Below are positions 1 through 5,940 of a DNA stretch of 5,940 nt, piece by piece. The position numbers and the translations under genes are program-made. The stretch covers positions 1 to 5,940 of the forward strand of contig SKPT01000015.1 of assembly GCA_007119405.1 (NCBI GenBank). The letters run 5' to 3'. Below the pieces are notes generated by a model that was not told where the DNA came from, searched no databases, and saw only the letters and a program-made list of their open reading frames with translations. The stretch is from Phycisphaeraceae bacterium. Lineage in GTDB: Bacteria > Planctomycetota > Phycisphaerae > Phycisphaerales > Phycisphaeraceae. Position 1 is the first letter of the stretch; each line of letters begins with the position of its first letter.

Positions 1-25
1 GCTCTGCCGCCGGGCACCGAAGGCG

Positions 26-250
26 TCATCCGTTGTCGTGGCCCACCTGCGGCGCCGGCTCGAAGCCGGAGCAGCCGCTGATGGGCGTGACGAGCAGGTT
101 CAGCTCCGCGTGTCGCGGGTGGTCGCACTCGTCGACGAGGTTCTCCGGCGCCCGCGCCTCGGTGCGGATCTGCACGAGCTGCTCCTGGTCCGTGTGATGC
201 TCGCCGAAGTGCGCGCACAGCCCGCACTGGCCGATGTGGAGGTTCATCAT
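26..250 (-). CDS. Small conserved-looking Cys/His protein, 74 aa, function unknown
   Basis: This frame encodes a 74-residue protein that I take to be real but whose function I cannot name. It has a CxxC pair near the N-terminus (C9, C12, in QCGLC), then HFGEHH, a central LVQIRTEARAPENLVDEC stretch, a CDHPRH motif (C42) and VTPISGCSGFEPA near the C-terminus (C60). Four cysteines with nearby histidines suggest a small metal-binding or redox-active fold; that is inference. No signal peptide or membrane segment is visible, so it is probably cytoplasmic. The frame is open up to 424, but I start it at the ATG at 248-250 because AGGAG lies seven bases upstream and the conserved-looking part begins there; a second ATG follows directly. 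The composition is not the Arg/Ala/Pro-rich type of GC-rich shadow frames. I recall similar short hypothetical proteins in planctomycetes. It lies 114 bases downstream of a T-rich terminator on the same strand. Confidence 0.75.
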   Translation of the reverse strand: MMNLHIGQCGLCAHFGEHHTDQEQLVQIRTEARAPENLVDECDHPRHAELNLLVTPISGCSGFEPAPQVGHDNG

Positions 251-257
251 CGTCCGG

Positions 258-262
258 CTCCT
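258..262 (-). promoter_or_regulatory. Shine-Dalgarno site of the 74-aa gene
   Basis: The minus strand reads AGGAG here, seven bases before the ATG at 248-250. It decides the start against the longer open frame reaching 424. A TACGAT box at 285-290 (minus; four of six matches to TATAAT) could be the -10 of a promoter giving a short leader, but no good -35 lies at the right distance. Confidence 0.65.
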
Positions 263-363
263 GGTCCCCGCGGCCCTTGCCCGGATCGTAGGCGGGCGAC
301 CGGAGGCTGTGGCCGATGCCCGCCGCGCGATCTCAGGGCGATCGCGGCAGTCCCCGATGAGCC

Positions 364-404
364 AAAAAAAAGAGCCGTCAGGTTGTCTCAGGTGGGACGC
401 GCTC
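364..404 (-). terminator. Intrinsic terminator with T8 tract
   Basis: On the minus strand GAGC-CGTC (401-404 and 396-399, with G400 bulged) pairs with GACG-GCTC (372-379) across a 16-base loop, and eight T residues follow (364-371). Stem plus U-tract fits a rho-independent terminator reading leftwards. The upstream arm GAGC overlaps the edge of an alternative GCGC/GTGCA pairing (401-428), so attenuation is conceivable. It ends either the candidate small RNA or a long acs transcript. Confidence 0.65.
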
Positions 405-522
405 GTGCACCGGTGTTGATGCACCGCGCCGGGGCTCGAGCCCCATGCCCCACCAGCCGGGATTTACGGATCAGCGCGGCTTATCCGCCGTTTCTGCCGA
501 CCCTACCCGATCCTGGCGGCTC
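364..522 (-). ncRNA. Candidate structured small RNA or 5' leader (novel)
   Basis: Read on the minus strand, this segment folds by eye into successive helices. CCGCCAG (513-519) pairs with CTGGTGG (450-456). Inside it, GGATCGG (507-513) pairs with CTGATCC (468-474), sharing one base with the outer helix. Inside that is a CGGC/GCCG hairpin with a GGATAA loop (477-490). Then come a perfect GGGGC-TCGA-GCCCC hairpin (431-444), a CGGTG/CACCG hairpin (411-426) and finally a terminator with T8 (364-404). TGC-GATGAT at 529-537 could be an extended -10; the expected transcription start near 522 falls just before the first helix, which ties promoter and structure together. I do not recognise it as 4.5S, 6S, tmRNA, RNase P RNA or a common riboswitch. 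It may be a free small RNA, a leader controlling the 74-aa gene, or the 3' end of the acs mRNA. Pairings were found by eye, and GC-rich DNA gives chance pairings. Confidence 0.4.
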
Positions 523-528
523 ATCCAC

Positions 529-537
529 ATCATCGCA
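529..537 (-). promoter_or_regulatory. Possible extended -10 box for the candidate small RNA
   Basis: The minus strand reads TGC followed by GATGAT, an extended -10 with four of six matches to TATAAT. The hexamer at 17-bp spacing, TGGCCT (552-557), is a poor -35. The call rests mainly on the predicted start near 522 landing next to the first helix at 519. Confidence 0.25.
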
Positions 538-597
538 CACCCGCCGCGCCCAGGCCACTGGGGAAATCACGTAGAACGCGTGTTGGCGGCACCCGCA

Positions 598-622
598 AAC
601 GGGCGGACAACGTACGCCCGTT
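598..622 (-). terminator. Weak terminator-like hairpin after acs
   Basis: AACGGGCG (598-605) and CGCCCGTT (615-622) form a perfect 8-bp stem with a 9-base loop, starting 10 bases after the acs stop codon. On the minus strand only three T residues occur at the end of the stem, so it may end transcription inefficiently, protect the 3' end, or let some transcripts run on to the T8 terminator at 364-404. Confidence 0.4.
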
Positions 623-632
623 CCACGCGCGC

Positions 633-2630
<1,998 letters not shown>

Positions 2631-2636
2631 GACAAG

Positions 2637-2642
2637 CTCCTT
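2637..2642 (-). promoter_or_regulatory. Shine-Dalgarno site of acs
   Basis: The minus strand reads AAGGAG six bases before the ATG at 2628-2630. This strong site sets the acs start and rejects the upstream in-frame ATG at 2697-2699. Confidence 0.8.
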
Positions 2643-2660
2643 AATGGTACGAGGTTCGCC

Positions 2661-2696
2661 GCCGGAGCCGCGGCCGTCGGCCGCACGCGCTCCGGC
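2661..2696 (-). promoter_or_regulatory. Strong hairpin in the acs leader
   Basis: GCCGGAGC (2661-2668) and GCTCCGGC (2689-2696) are perfect inverted copies. Between them GCGGCC (2670-2675) and GGCCGC (2679-2684) pair around a GTC triloop, giving 8 + 6 bp with a small asymmetric internal loop. It lies 18 bases upstream of the acs Shine-Dalgarno site. It could be an mRNA leader structure or a DNA operator; no T-run follows it on the minus strand, so it is not a simple terminator. Confidence 0.5.
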
Positions 2697-2722
2697 CAAA
2701 CAATTACGCCCTTCCTCGCAAC

Positions 2723-2760
2723 CCCAGCTTACTGCTGCTCACCGCCCCGGACAAGCTGGG
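2723..2760. repeat. 8-bp inverted repeat in the acs/NYN divergent gap
   Basis: CCCAGCTT (2723-2730) and AAGCTGGG (2753-2760) are a perfect inverted pair 22 bases apart, with half-site centres 30 bp apart, close to three helical turns. The position between divergent genes fits an operator bound by a dimeric or tetrameric regulator, but chance cannot be excluded from one copy. Confidence 0.35.
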
Positions 2761-2807
2761 CAGGCGCCGTCGTCACACCCCCGACCGCCCCCTGCCCCGT
2801 CGCCGCT

Positions 2808-2813
2808 TAGAAT
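2808..2813 (+). promoter_or_regulatory. -10 box of the NYN gene, predicting a leaderless mRNA
   Basis: TAGAAT matches TATAAT at five of six positions and ends six bases before the ATG at 2820. Transcription would start at or next to the ATG. No Shine-Dalgarno sequence is present in the bases before the start, which agrees with a leaderless message. No good -35 is seen at 17 bp. Confidence 0.45.
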
Positions 2814-2819
2814 CCTTCC

Positions 2820-3305
2820 ATGCCCCTGCTCATCGACGCCTACAACGTCCTGCACGCCAACAAGCCGCCGCCCCTGGCCGGGCTGGAACTCGTCGGGCTG
2901 TGCCGGCTGCTGGGGCGCGAGCCCTGGCGACGCCAGCACGCCCGCGTCGTCTGCGACGGGGCCCCGGGGCCGCTGGGCCTGACCGACTCACCCCACCACG
3001 AGGTCAGGCTTCTCTACGCCGGCCACGCCCGCAGCGCTGACGACCTGATCATCGAGCTGATCGACGCCGACACCGCCCCCCGCCGCCTGACCGTCGTCAG
3101 CTCGGACCACGAGATCCGCCGCGCCGCCCGACGCCGCCGCGCTCGCGCCTGGACCAGCGAACACTTCCTCCACAACCTCGCCGCCAGCCTCGGCGGCCAG
3201 GCCTACCGCGGCCCCGACAAGCCCACGCCCGGCCAACTCGACCCCAACCAGACCGCCAAATGGCTCAAAGCCTTCGGCCTCGACGACGAGTCAGAAACGA
3301 AATGA
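2820..3305 (+). CDS. NYN (YacP/Rae1-like) domain putative ribonuclease
   Basis: The 161-residue protein looks like a single NYN domain of the YacP family, a PIN-like nuclease fold. The family member Rae1 of Bacillus subtilis cuts mRNA on the ribosome; that function is assumed here by family only. Visible features are LLIDAYNVLH at the N-terminus (D6 and N9 as likely metal-site residues), VVCDGAP (D46), SADDLIIELI (D74, D75) and LTVVSSDHEIRRAARRRRA (D96 followed by a very basic helix likely to touch RNA). The C-terminus carries WLKAFGL (149-154). No signal peptide or membrane segment is seen. The start is the ATG at 2820, next to the conserved N-terminal strand, with no Shine-Dalgarno site and a -10 box six bases upstream. 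It faces acs divergently and murC convergently, so it is probably a single-gene unit. Confidence 0.87.
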   Translation: MPLLIDAYNVLHANKPPPLAGLELVGLCRLLGREPWRRQHARVVCDGAPGPLGLTDSPHHEVRLLYAGHARSADDLIIELIDADTAPRRLTVVSSDHEIRRAARRRRARAWTSEHFLHNLAASLGGQAYRGPDKPTPGQLDPNQTAKWLKAFGLDDESETK

Positions 3306-3323
3306 AACCACCGATGCACACCG

Positions 3324-3342
3324 AAAAAGCCGCTTGCGGCTT
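3324..3342 (-). terminator. Intrinsic terminator of murC
   Basis: AAGCCGC (3327-3333) and GCGGCTT (3336-3342) form a perfect stem. On the minus strand the stem runs into TTTTT (3324-3328, the first two T residues shared with the stem). It lies about 70 bases after the murC stop codon. The plus strand has no T-run after the stem, so there is little reason to call it a terminator for the NYN gene. Confidence 0.65.
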
Positions 3343-3373
3343 CGCGAGACCGACCGAATACCCACACATTCGA

Positions 3374-3408
3374 AATCTGAAATCAGCAATCAGCAATCAG
3401 CAATTAGA
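3374..3408. repeat. AATCAGC heptamer tandem repeat
   Basis: Five consecutive 7-base units: AATCTGA, then three exact AATCAGC units (3381-3401), then AATTAGA. The tract is A/T-rich in GC-rich surroundings and ends two bases before the murC stop codon. I recall similar heptamer tracts between genes in planctomycete genomes, often mis-translated as peptides such as ISNQQSAI. The number of units may vary between strains. Confidence 0.7.
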
Positions 3409-3410
3409 GA

Positions 3411-4880
3411 TCACCCCTCCAGAAACCCCCGCGCCACCTGCCACACATCCCCCGCCCCCATCGTCACGACCAGGTCGCCCGGCCGGGCGATCACCTCGAG
3501 CTGCTCCACGATCGCGTCGAACGGGTACAGGTGCATCGCCTGCACACCCTTTTGCCGCAGGCGATCGACCAGGTCGCCGGCGGTGACCGCGTGGCGCTCC
3601 TGCTCGCTGTCGCGGACGAAGTAGATGTGCGGCACGATCACGATGTCCGCCTCGGAGAAGCTGGCGGCGAACTGCTCCATCAGAAAGCGTGTCCGGCTGT
3701 GCTGGTGCGGCTGAAACACGCACACCAGCCGGCGCGGGCTGTAATGAGCCTTCAGCGCCCGCAGCGTGGTGTCGACTTCGGTGGGGTGGTGGCCGTAGTC
3801 GTCGACGACCGTGACCTCGCCGACGTCGACGCGTCGCGTGCCCAGGCGCTGCATGCGCCGGTCCAGACCGGTGAACGAGGCGATCGCCCTCGCCATGCTC
3901 GCCCAGTCGGCACCGAGGTGATGGGCGAGGATGCCCGCGGCGGCGGCGTTGTAGGCCATGTGCTCCCCGGGCAGCGGGCTCTTGAAGTTCACCACCGTCC
4001 GGCCCTGGTGGTGCAGGCGGACGTTGCCCTGCTTGATCCCCACGCGCCAGTCGGCCTGGTAGGCGAAGCCCAGCGTCTGCACCGGGCAGTCCAGCCCCGC
4101 CGTGATCTCCAGCCGCGGGGCCATCTCGTGGTTGATCAGCAGCGAGCCGTCGGCCGGCAGGCGACGGGCGAAGACGTGAAACGACTCAACGATCTCGTCC
4201 AGCGACTTGTAATGATCCAGGTGGTCCGCCTCGACGTTGAGGATCACGCCGTGGCGGGGGTGGAAGTTGTGGAAGGAGCGGTCGTACTCGCACGCCTCGG
4301 CGACGAGGATGTCGCTGGCCCCGGTGCGCGACCCGCCGCCGATCTGCTGGCAATGCGCGCCCACGATGAACGAGGGGTCGAGCCCGGCCTGGAGCAGGAT
4401 GTGGCACAGGATGCTGGTGGTGGTCGACTTGCCGTGCGTGCCCGCGACGGCGACCCCGCGCCGCCCGAGCATGAGCTGGCCAAGCAGTTGCGCGTACTTG
4501 ACGACCCGGACGCCGCGTCGGCGGGCTTCGATGAGCTCGGGGTGGTCCGGCCCGATCGCCGCCGAGGCCACCACGAGCTCGGCGTCGGCCGGCAGCGTGG
4601 CCGCGGACTGCTCGAGGCTGACGGCGACGCCGGCGTCGGCGAGCTGTCGCGTCGCGTCGGACGCGGCGTGGTCCGTGCCGGTGCAGATCGCCCCGCGGGC
4701 CTGGGCCATGCGCGCCAGGCCCGACATGCCGCAGCCGCCGATGCCCACGAAGTGCACCCGAGCCCCGGCCAGCTCCACCGCCGGGGTCATGCCCGTGGAC
4801 GCGGCGTCGGACACGGCGGCCGGGGCAGCGGCGGAAGTGGCGGGGGACGTGGTGGGGGGGCCGGGGCGGGGGCTGATCAT
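3411..4880 (-). CDS. murC: UDP-N-acetylmuramate--L-alanine ligase
   Basis: MurC adds L-alanine to UDP-MurNAc using ATP, the first amino-acid step of peptidoglycan precursor synthesis in the cytoplasm. Using the ATG at 4878-4880 gives 489 residues, close to the E. coli protein. Seen in order: the UDP-binding HFVGIGGCGMSG (43-54), the P-loop GTHGKSTTT (147-155, Ser where Thr is usual), EADHLDHY (217-224), GEHMAYNAAAA (305-315), DDYGHHPTEV (360-369), FQPHQHSRT (389-397) and TMGAGDVW near the end. FQPHxxSRT points to MurC rather than the recycling ligase Mpl. The start is uncertain: residues 2-30 are a Pro/Ala/Ser/Thr-rich stretch, and the ATG at 4788-4790 would give a 459-residue protein of equally typical form; neither has a Shine-Dalgarno site. 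A GATACA box six bases before the longer start is a weak argument for it. The gene stands alone, away from other mur or fts genes, and diverges from rdgB. Confidence 0.97.
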   Translation of the reverse strand: MISPRPGPPTTSPATSAAAPAAVSDAASTGMTPAVELAGARVHFVGIGGCGMSGLARMAQARGAICTGTDHAASDATRQLADAGVAVSLEQSAATLPADAELVVASAAIGPDHPELIEARRRGVRVVKYAQLLGQLMLGRRGVAVAGTHGKSTTTSILCHILLQAGLDPSFIVGAHCQQIGGGSRTGASDILVAEACEYDRSFHNFHPRHGVILNVEADHLDHYKSLDEIVESFHVFARRLPADGSLLINHEMAPRLEITAGLDCPVQTLGFAYQADWRVGIKQGNVRLHHQGRTVVNFKSPLPGEHMAYNAAAAGILAHHLGADWASMARAIASFTGLDRRMQRLGTRRVDVGEVTVVDDYGHHPTEVDTTLRALKAHYSPRRLVCVFQPHQHSRTRFLMEQFAASFSEADIVIVPHIYFVRDSEQERHAVTAGDLVDRLRQKGVQAMHLYPFDAIVEQLEVIARPGDLVVTMGAGDVWQVARGFLEG

Positions 4881-5003
4881 GTCGGGTGTATCGGCGAGCC
4901 CTGTGCGCCCGGTGCAGAATCCCGCGCTCGCTCGGTTAACGCCCCAACCCCAGCCCAACCTCGATCCTCCGCCCCCCGACACCCAATTCTTCCGCCTTGC
5001 CTA

Positions 5004-5032
5004 TTTACACGGCGGGCCCGACCCGCGATACT
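5004..5032 (+). promoter_or_regulatory. Sigma-70-type promoter of rdgB, predicting a leaderless mRNA
   Basis: TTTACA (5004-5009; five of six -35 matches) is followed after exactly 17 bases by GATACT (5027-5032; four of six -10 matches). The start codon is at 5041, eight bases beyond the -10, so transcription should begin within a base or two of the ATG. No Shine-Dalgarno sequence is present. The spacer contains GCGGG (5012-5016) inverted as CCCGC (5022-5026), which could bind a repressor. Confidence 0.55.
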
Positions 5033-5040
5033 TCCCCGCC

Positions 5041-5742
5041 ATGAAGATCGTCGTCGCCACGAGCAATCTGCACAAGGTCCAGGAGATCCGCGAGATCTTC
5101 CAGGCCTGCGCCGCCGAGGACGGGCTGGCGGTACCCGAGCTGGCGACGCTCGACATGGCGGGGATGCGTGGCCCGGAGCCGAGCGAGGACGCCGACACGT
5201 TCCTCGGCAACGCCCAGCTCAAGGCCGTGCACTACGCCCGCGCCGGCCAGGTGGCGTGCCTGGCCGACGACTCGGGCCTGGAGGTCGACGCCCTCGGCGG
5301 CGAGCCGGGCGTGCTCTCGGCCCGCTACAGCGGCGAGACGGGCCCGCGGCGGGAGGTCGACCTGGCCAACAACGCGACGCTGATGCAGCGACTGGGCGAC
5401 GCGCCGGCGGCCAGGCGCACGGCCCGGTTCGTGTGCGTGATGGTCCTGGCCCTGCCGCCGAGCCCCGAGGACGGCGACAAGCCGCGCATCGCCGCAACGG
5501 TCCGCGGCAGCGTCGAAGGGCGCATCATCACCGCCGACGAAGCCGACGACCCCTCCCAGCCGGAGCGCGGCCGCGGCGAGCAGGGCTTCGGCTACGACCC
5601 GGTCTTTCTCGTCCCCGATCTCGAGAAGACGACCGCCGAGCTGTCGCCGCAAGAGAAGAACCGCATCAGCCATCGCGGCCACGCCGCCCGCGCCATGTAC
5701 GCGGAGCTGCGCCGCCTCATCGCGACGACGCAGGCGCGGTAG
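5041..5742 (+). CDS. rdgB: RdgB/HAM1 family ITP/XTP/dITP pyrophosphatase
   Basis: This cytoplasmic house-cleaning enzyme hydrolyses the non-canonical purine nucleotides ITP, dITP and XTP to monophosphate and pyrophosphate, keeping them out of DNA and RNA. Family motifs: IVVATSNLHKVQEI at the N-terminus (SNxxK, 8-12), TFLGNAQLKA (53-62), CLADDSGLEVDALGG (73-87) with D77 aligning to the catalytic Asp69 of E. coli RdgB, SARYSG (93-98), GFGYDPVF (182-189), KTTAELSPQEKNRISHRG (196-213). At 233 residues it is longer than the roughly 197 of E. coli. The extra length lies in the N-terminal third (about 22-47) and in an acidic/polar insertion near 165-180 before GFGYDP, probably surface loops. The ATG at 5041 directly precedes the conserved first strand. 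There is no Shine-Dalgarno site; the promoter predicts a nearly leaderless message. It diverges from murC and is followed after 14 bp by a palindromic element. Confidence 0.96.
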   Translation: MKIVVATSNLHKVQEIREIFQACAAEDGLAVPELATLDMAGMRGPEPSEDADTFLGNAQLKAVHYARAGQVACLADDSGLEVDALGGEPGVLSARYSGETGPRREVDLANNATLMQRLGDAPAARRTARFVCVMVLALPPSPEDGDKPRIAATVRGSVEGRIITADEADDPSQPERGRGEQGFGYDPVFLVPDLEKTTAELSPQEKNRISHRGHAARAMYAELRRLIATTQAR

Positions 5743-5756
5743 GTCGGGACGTCTTG

Positions 5757-5923
5757 ATTGACCTTTGAATGGTCGCTTTAACTGCAGGTCGTGGGGTGCC
5801 ATGGCTTGTCCCGAAGGGCAAGCCGTGCGCTTGCCGATGATCGCACGGCTTGCTGCTTCGCGGTCAAGCCGTGGCACGCCCGATGCGCCGGAGCCCGGTG
5901 AAGTTGACCATTCAAAGGTCAAT
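5757..5923. repeat. 167-bp nested palindromic element with 18-bp terminal inverted repeats
   Basis: ATTGACCTTTGAATGGTC (5757-5774) recurs as a perfect reverse complement at 5906-5923. Inside, GTGCCATGGCTTG (5796-5808) pairs with CAAGCCGTGGCAC (5865-5877) with one G-T wobble, and GGG (5793-5795) with CCC (5879-5881). The core CAAGCCGTGCG (5819-5829) pairs perfectly with CGCACGGCTTG (5842-5852) around a 12-base loop. The two arms can also fold as separate hairpins, GGCTTG/CAAGCC at 5803-5824 with a GAA loop and again at 5847-5870 with a TTC loop. The element therefore has two alternative folds. It encodes nothing I can support. It resembles a REP/BIME-type or MITE-like non-autonomous repeat; no transposase gene and no clear target duplication are in view. 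Placed 14 bp after rdgB it may also end or stabilise that transcript. Confidence 0.75.
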
Positions 5924-5940
5924 AAGCGTGTATGCAAACC

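Larger units (their letters stand above)
251..632. other. 382-bp intergenic region, no supported protein gene
   Basis: The open frames across this stretch have a random-looking, Arg/Pro/Ala-rich composition and no ribosome-binding site I would trust. The region does hold, on the minus strand, a weak terminator-like hairpin just after acs, an extended -10-like box at 529-534, a run of paired segments and a strong stem plus T8 terminator at 364-404. These are listed separately. The 251-363 part, between that terminator and the small gene, holds only a possible TACGAT box and the AGGAG. Confidence 0.6.

Noticed and set aside
251..424. N-terminal extension of the 74-aa protein to the ATG at 424
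   Set aside because: The extension reads through the terminator and its T8 tract, has unremarkable composition, and the AGGAG supports the start at 250.
481..505. TAGGGTCG and GCGGATAA on the minus strand resembling a sigma-28 promoter
   Set aside because: Only the -10 half is close to the GCCGATAA consensus, the -35 half matches at about half its positions, the spacing is 9 rather than about 11, and the bases take part in the candidate RNA helices.
38..574. 178-residue plus-strand open frame across the left intergenic region
   Set aside because: It overlaps the better-supported 74-aa gene antisense, has no ribosome-binding site and is of random GC-rich composition.
553..575. GCCACTG-GGGAA resemblance to part of a cobalamin riboswitch on the plus strand
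   Set aside because: The other conserved blocks are missing or in the wrong order, and no downstream plus-strand gene exists for it to control.
2691..2715. TTTGGCC-type sequence upstream of acs as a sigma-54 promoter
   Set aside because: The GG and GC elements are not separated by the required ten bases on the minus strand.
3374..3408. Repeat tract considered as a CRISPR array
   Set aside because: Units are seven bases long and directly adjacent, with no spacers and no cas genes.
3531..5768. 745-residue open frame on the plus strand opposite murC and across rdgB
   Set aside because: It covers two unmistakable genes in the wrong frame or strand and has low-complexity Gly/Arg stretches with no family motif.
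5751..5929. Target-site duplication at the borders of the palindromic element
   Set aside because: Flanking bases (GTCTTG on the left, AAGCGT on the right) do not match; only an AT dinucleotide inside the symmetrical ends could qualify, which is uninformative.
5005..5937. 310-residue open frame on the minus strand opposite rdgB
   Set aside because: It is antisense to rdgB, runs through the palindromic element and has shadow-type composition.

Overview
The window is a compact, GC-rich stretch of bacterial chromosome with four conserved housekeeping-type genes, one small conserved-looking gene, and an unusual amount of structured intergenic DNA. The protein features, the scattered murC (not in a division/cell-wall cluster), the lack of Shine-Dalgarno sites before several genes and an AATCAGC heptamer repeat fit a planctomycete, possibly of the Phycisphaerae. 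That placement comes from recall and general character, not from a database search.

Layout from left to right. Positions 26-250 (minus) encode a 74-residue protein with four cysteines and a CDHPxH motif, preceded by a good AGGAG. Positions 251-632 hold no protein gene I can support. On the minus strand they contain a possible terminator for acs and then a roughly 160-nt structured segment ending in a stem and eight T residues, which is my best candidate for an undescribed small RNA or leader. Positions 633-2630 (minus) are acs, AMP-forming acetyl-CoA synthetase. The 189-bp divergent gap that follows holds a strong hairpin in the acs leader, a separate 8-bp inverted repeat and a -10-like box six bases from the next start codon. 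Positions 2820-3305 (plus) encode a YacP/Rae1-like NYN-domain nuclease. The convergent gap 3306-3410 holds the murC terminator and a heptamer tandem repeat. Positions 3411-4880 (minus) are murC. A 160-bp divergent gap holds a good promoter for rdgB (5041-5742, plus), an ITP/XTP pyrophosphatase. From 14 bp beyond rdgB, positions 5757-5923 form a 167-bp nested palindromic element with perfect 18-bp terminal inverted repeats.

The genes do not form one pathway or operon: each appears to be transcribed on its own. acs activates acetate, murC makes UDP-MurNAc-L-Ala for peptidoglycan, rdgB cleans the nucleotide pool and the NYN protein probably acts in RNA decay. The most interesting signals lie between genes: the candidate structured RNA (364-522), the palindromic element after rdgB, and promoter boxes placed so that rdgB and the NYN gene would be made from leaderless or nearly leaderless mRNAs.
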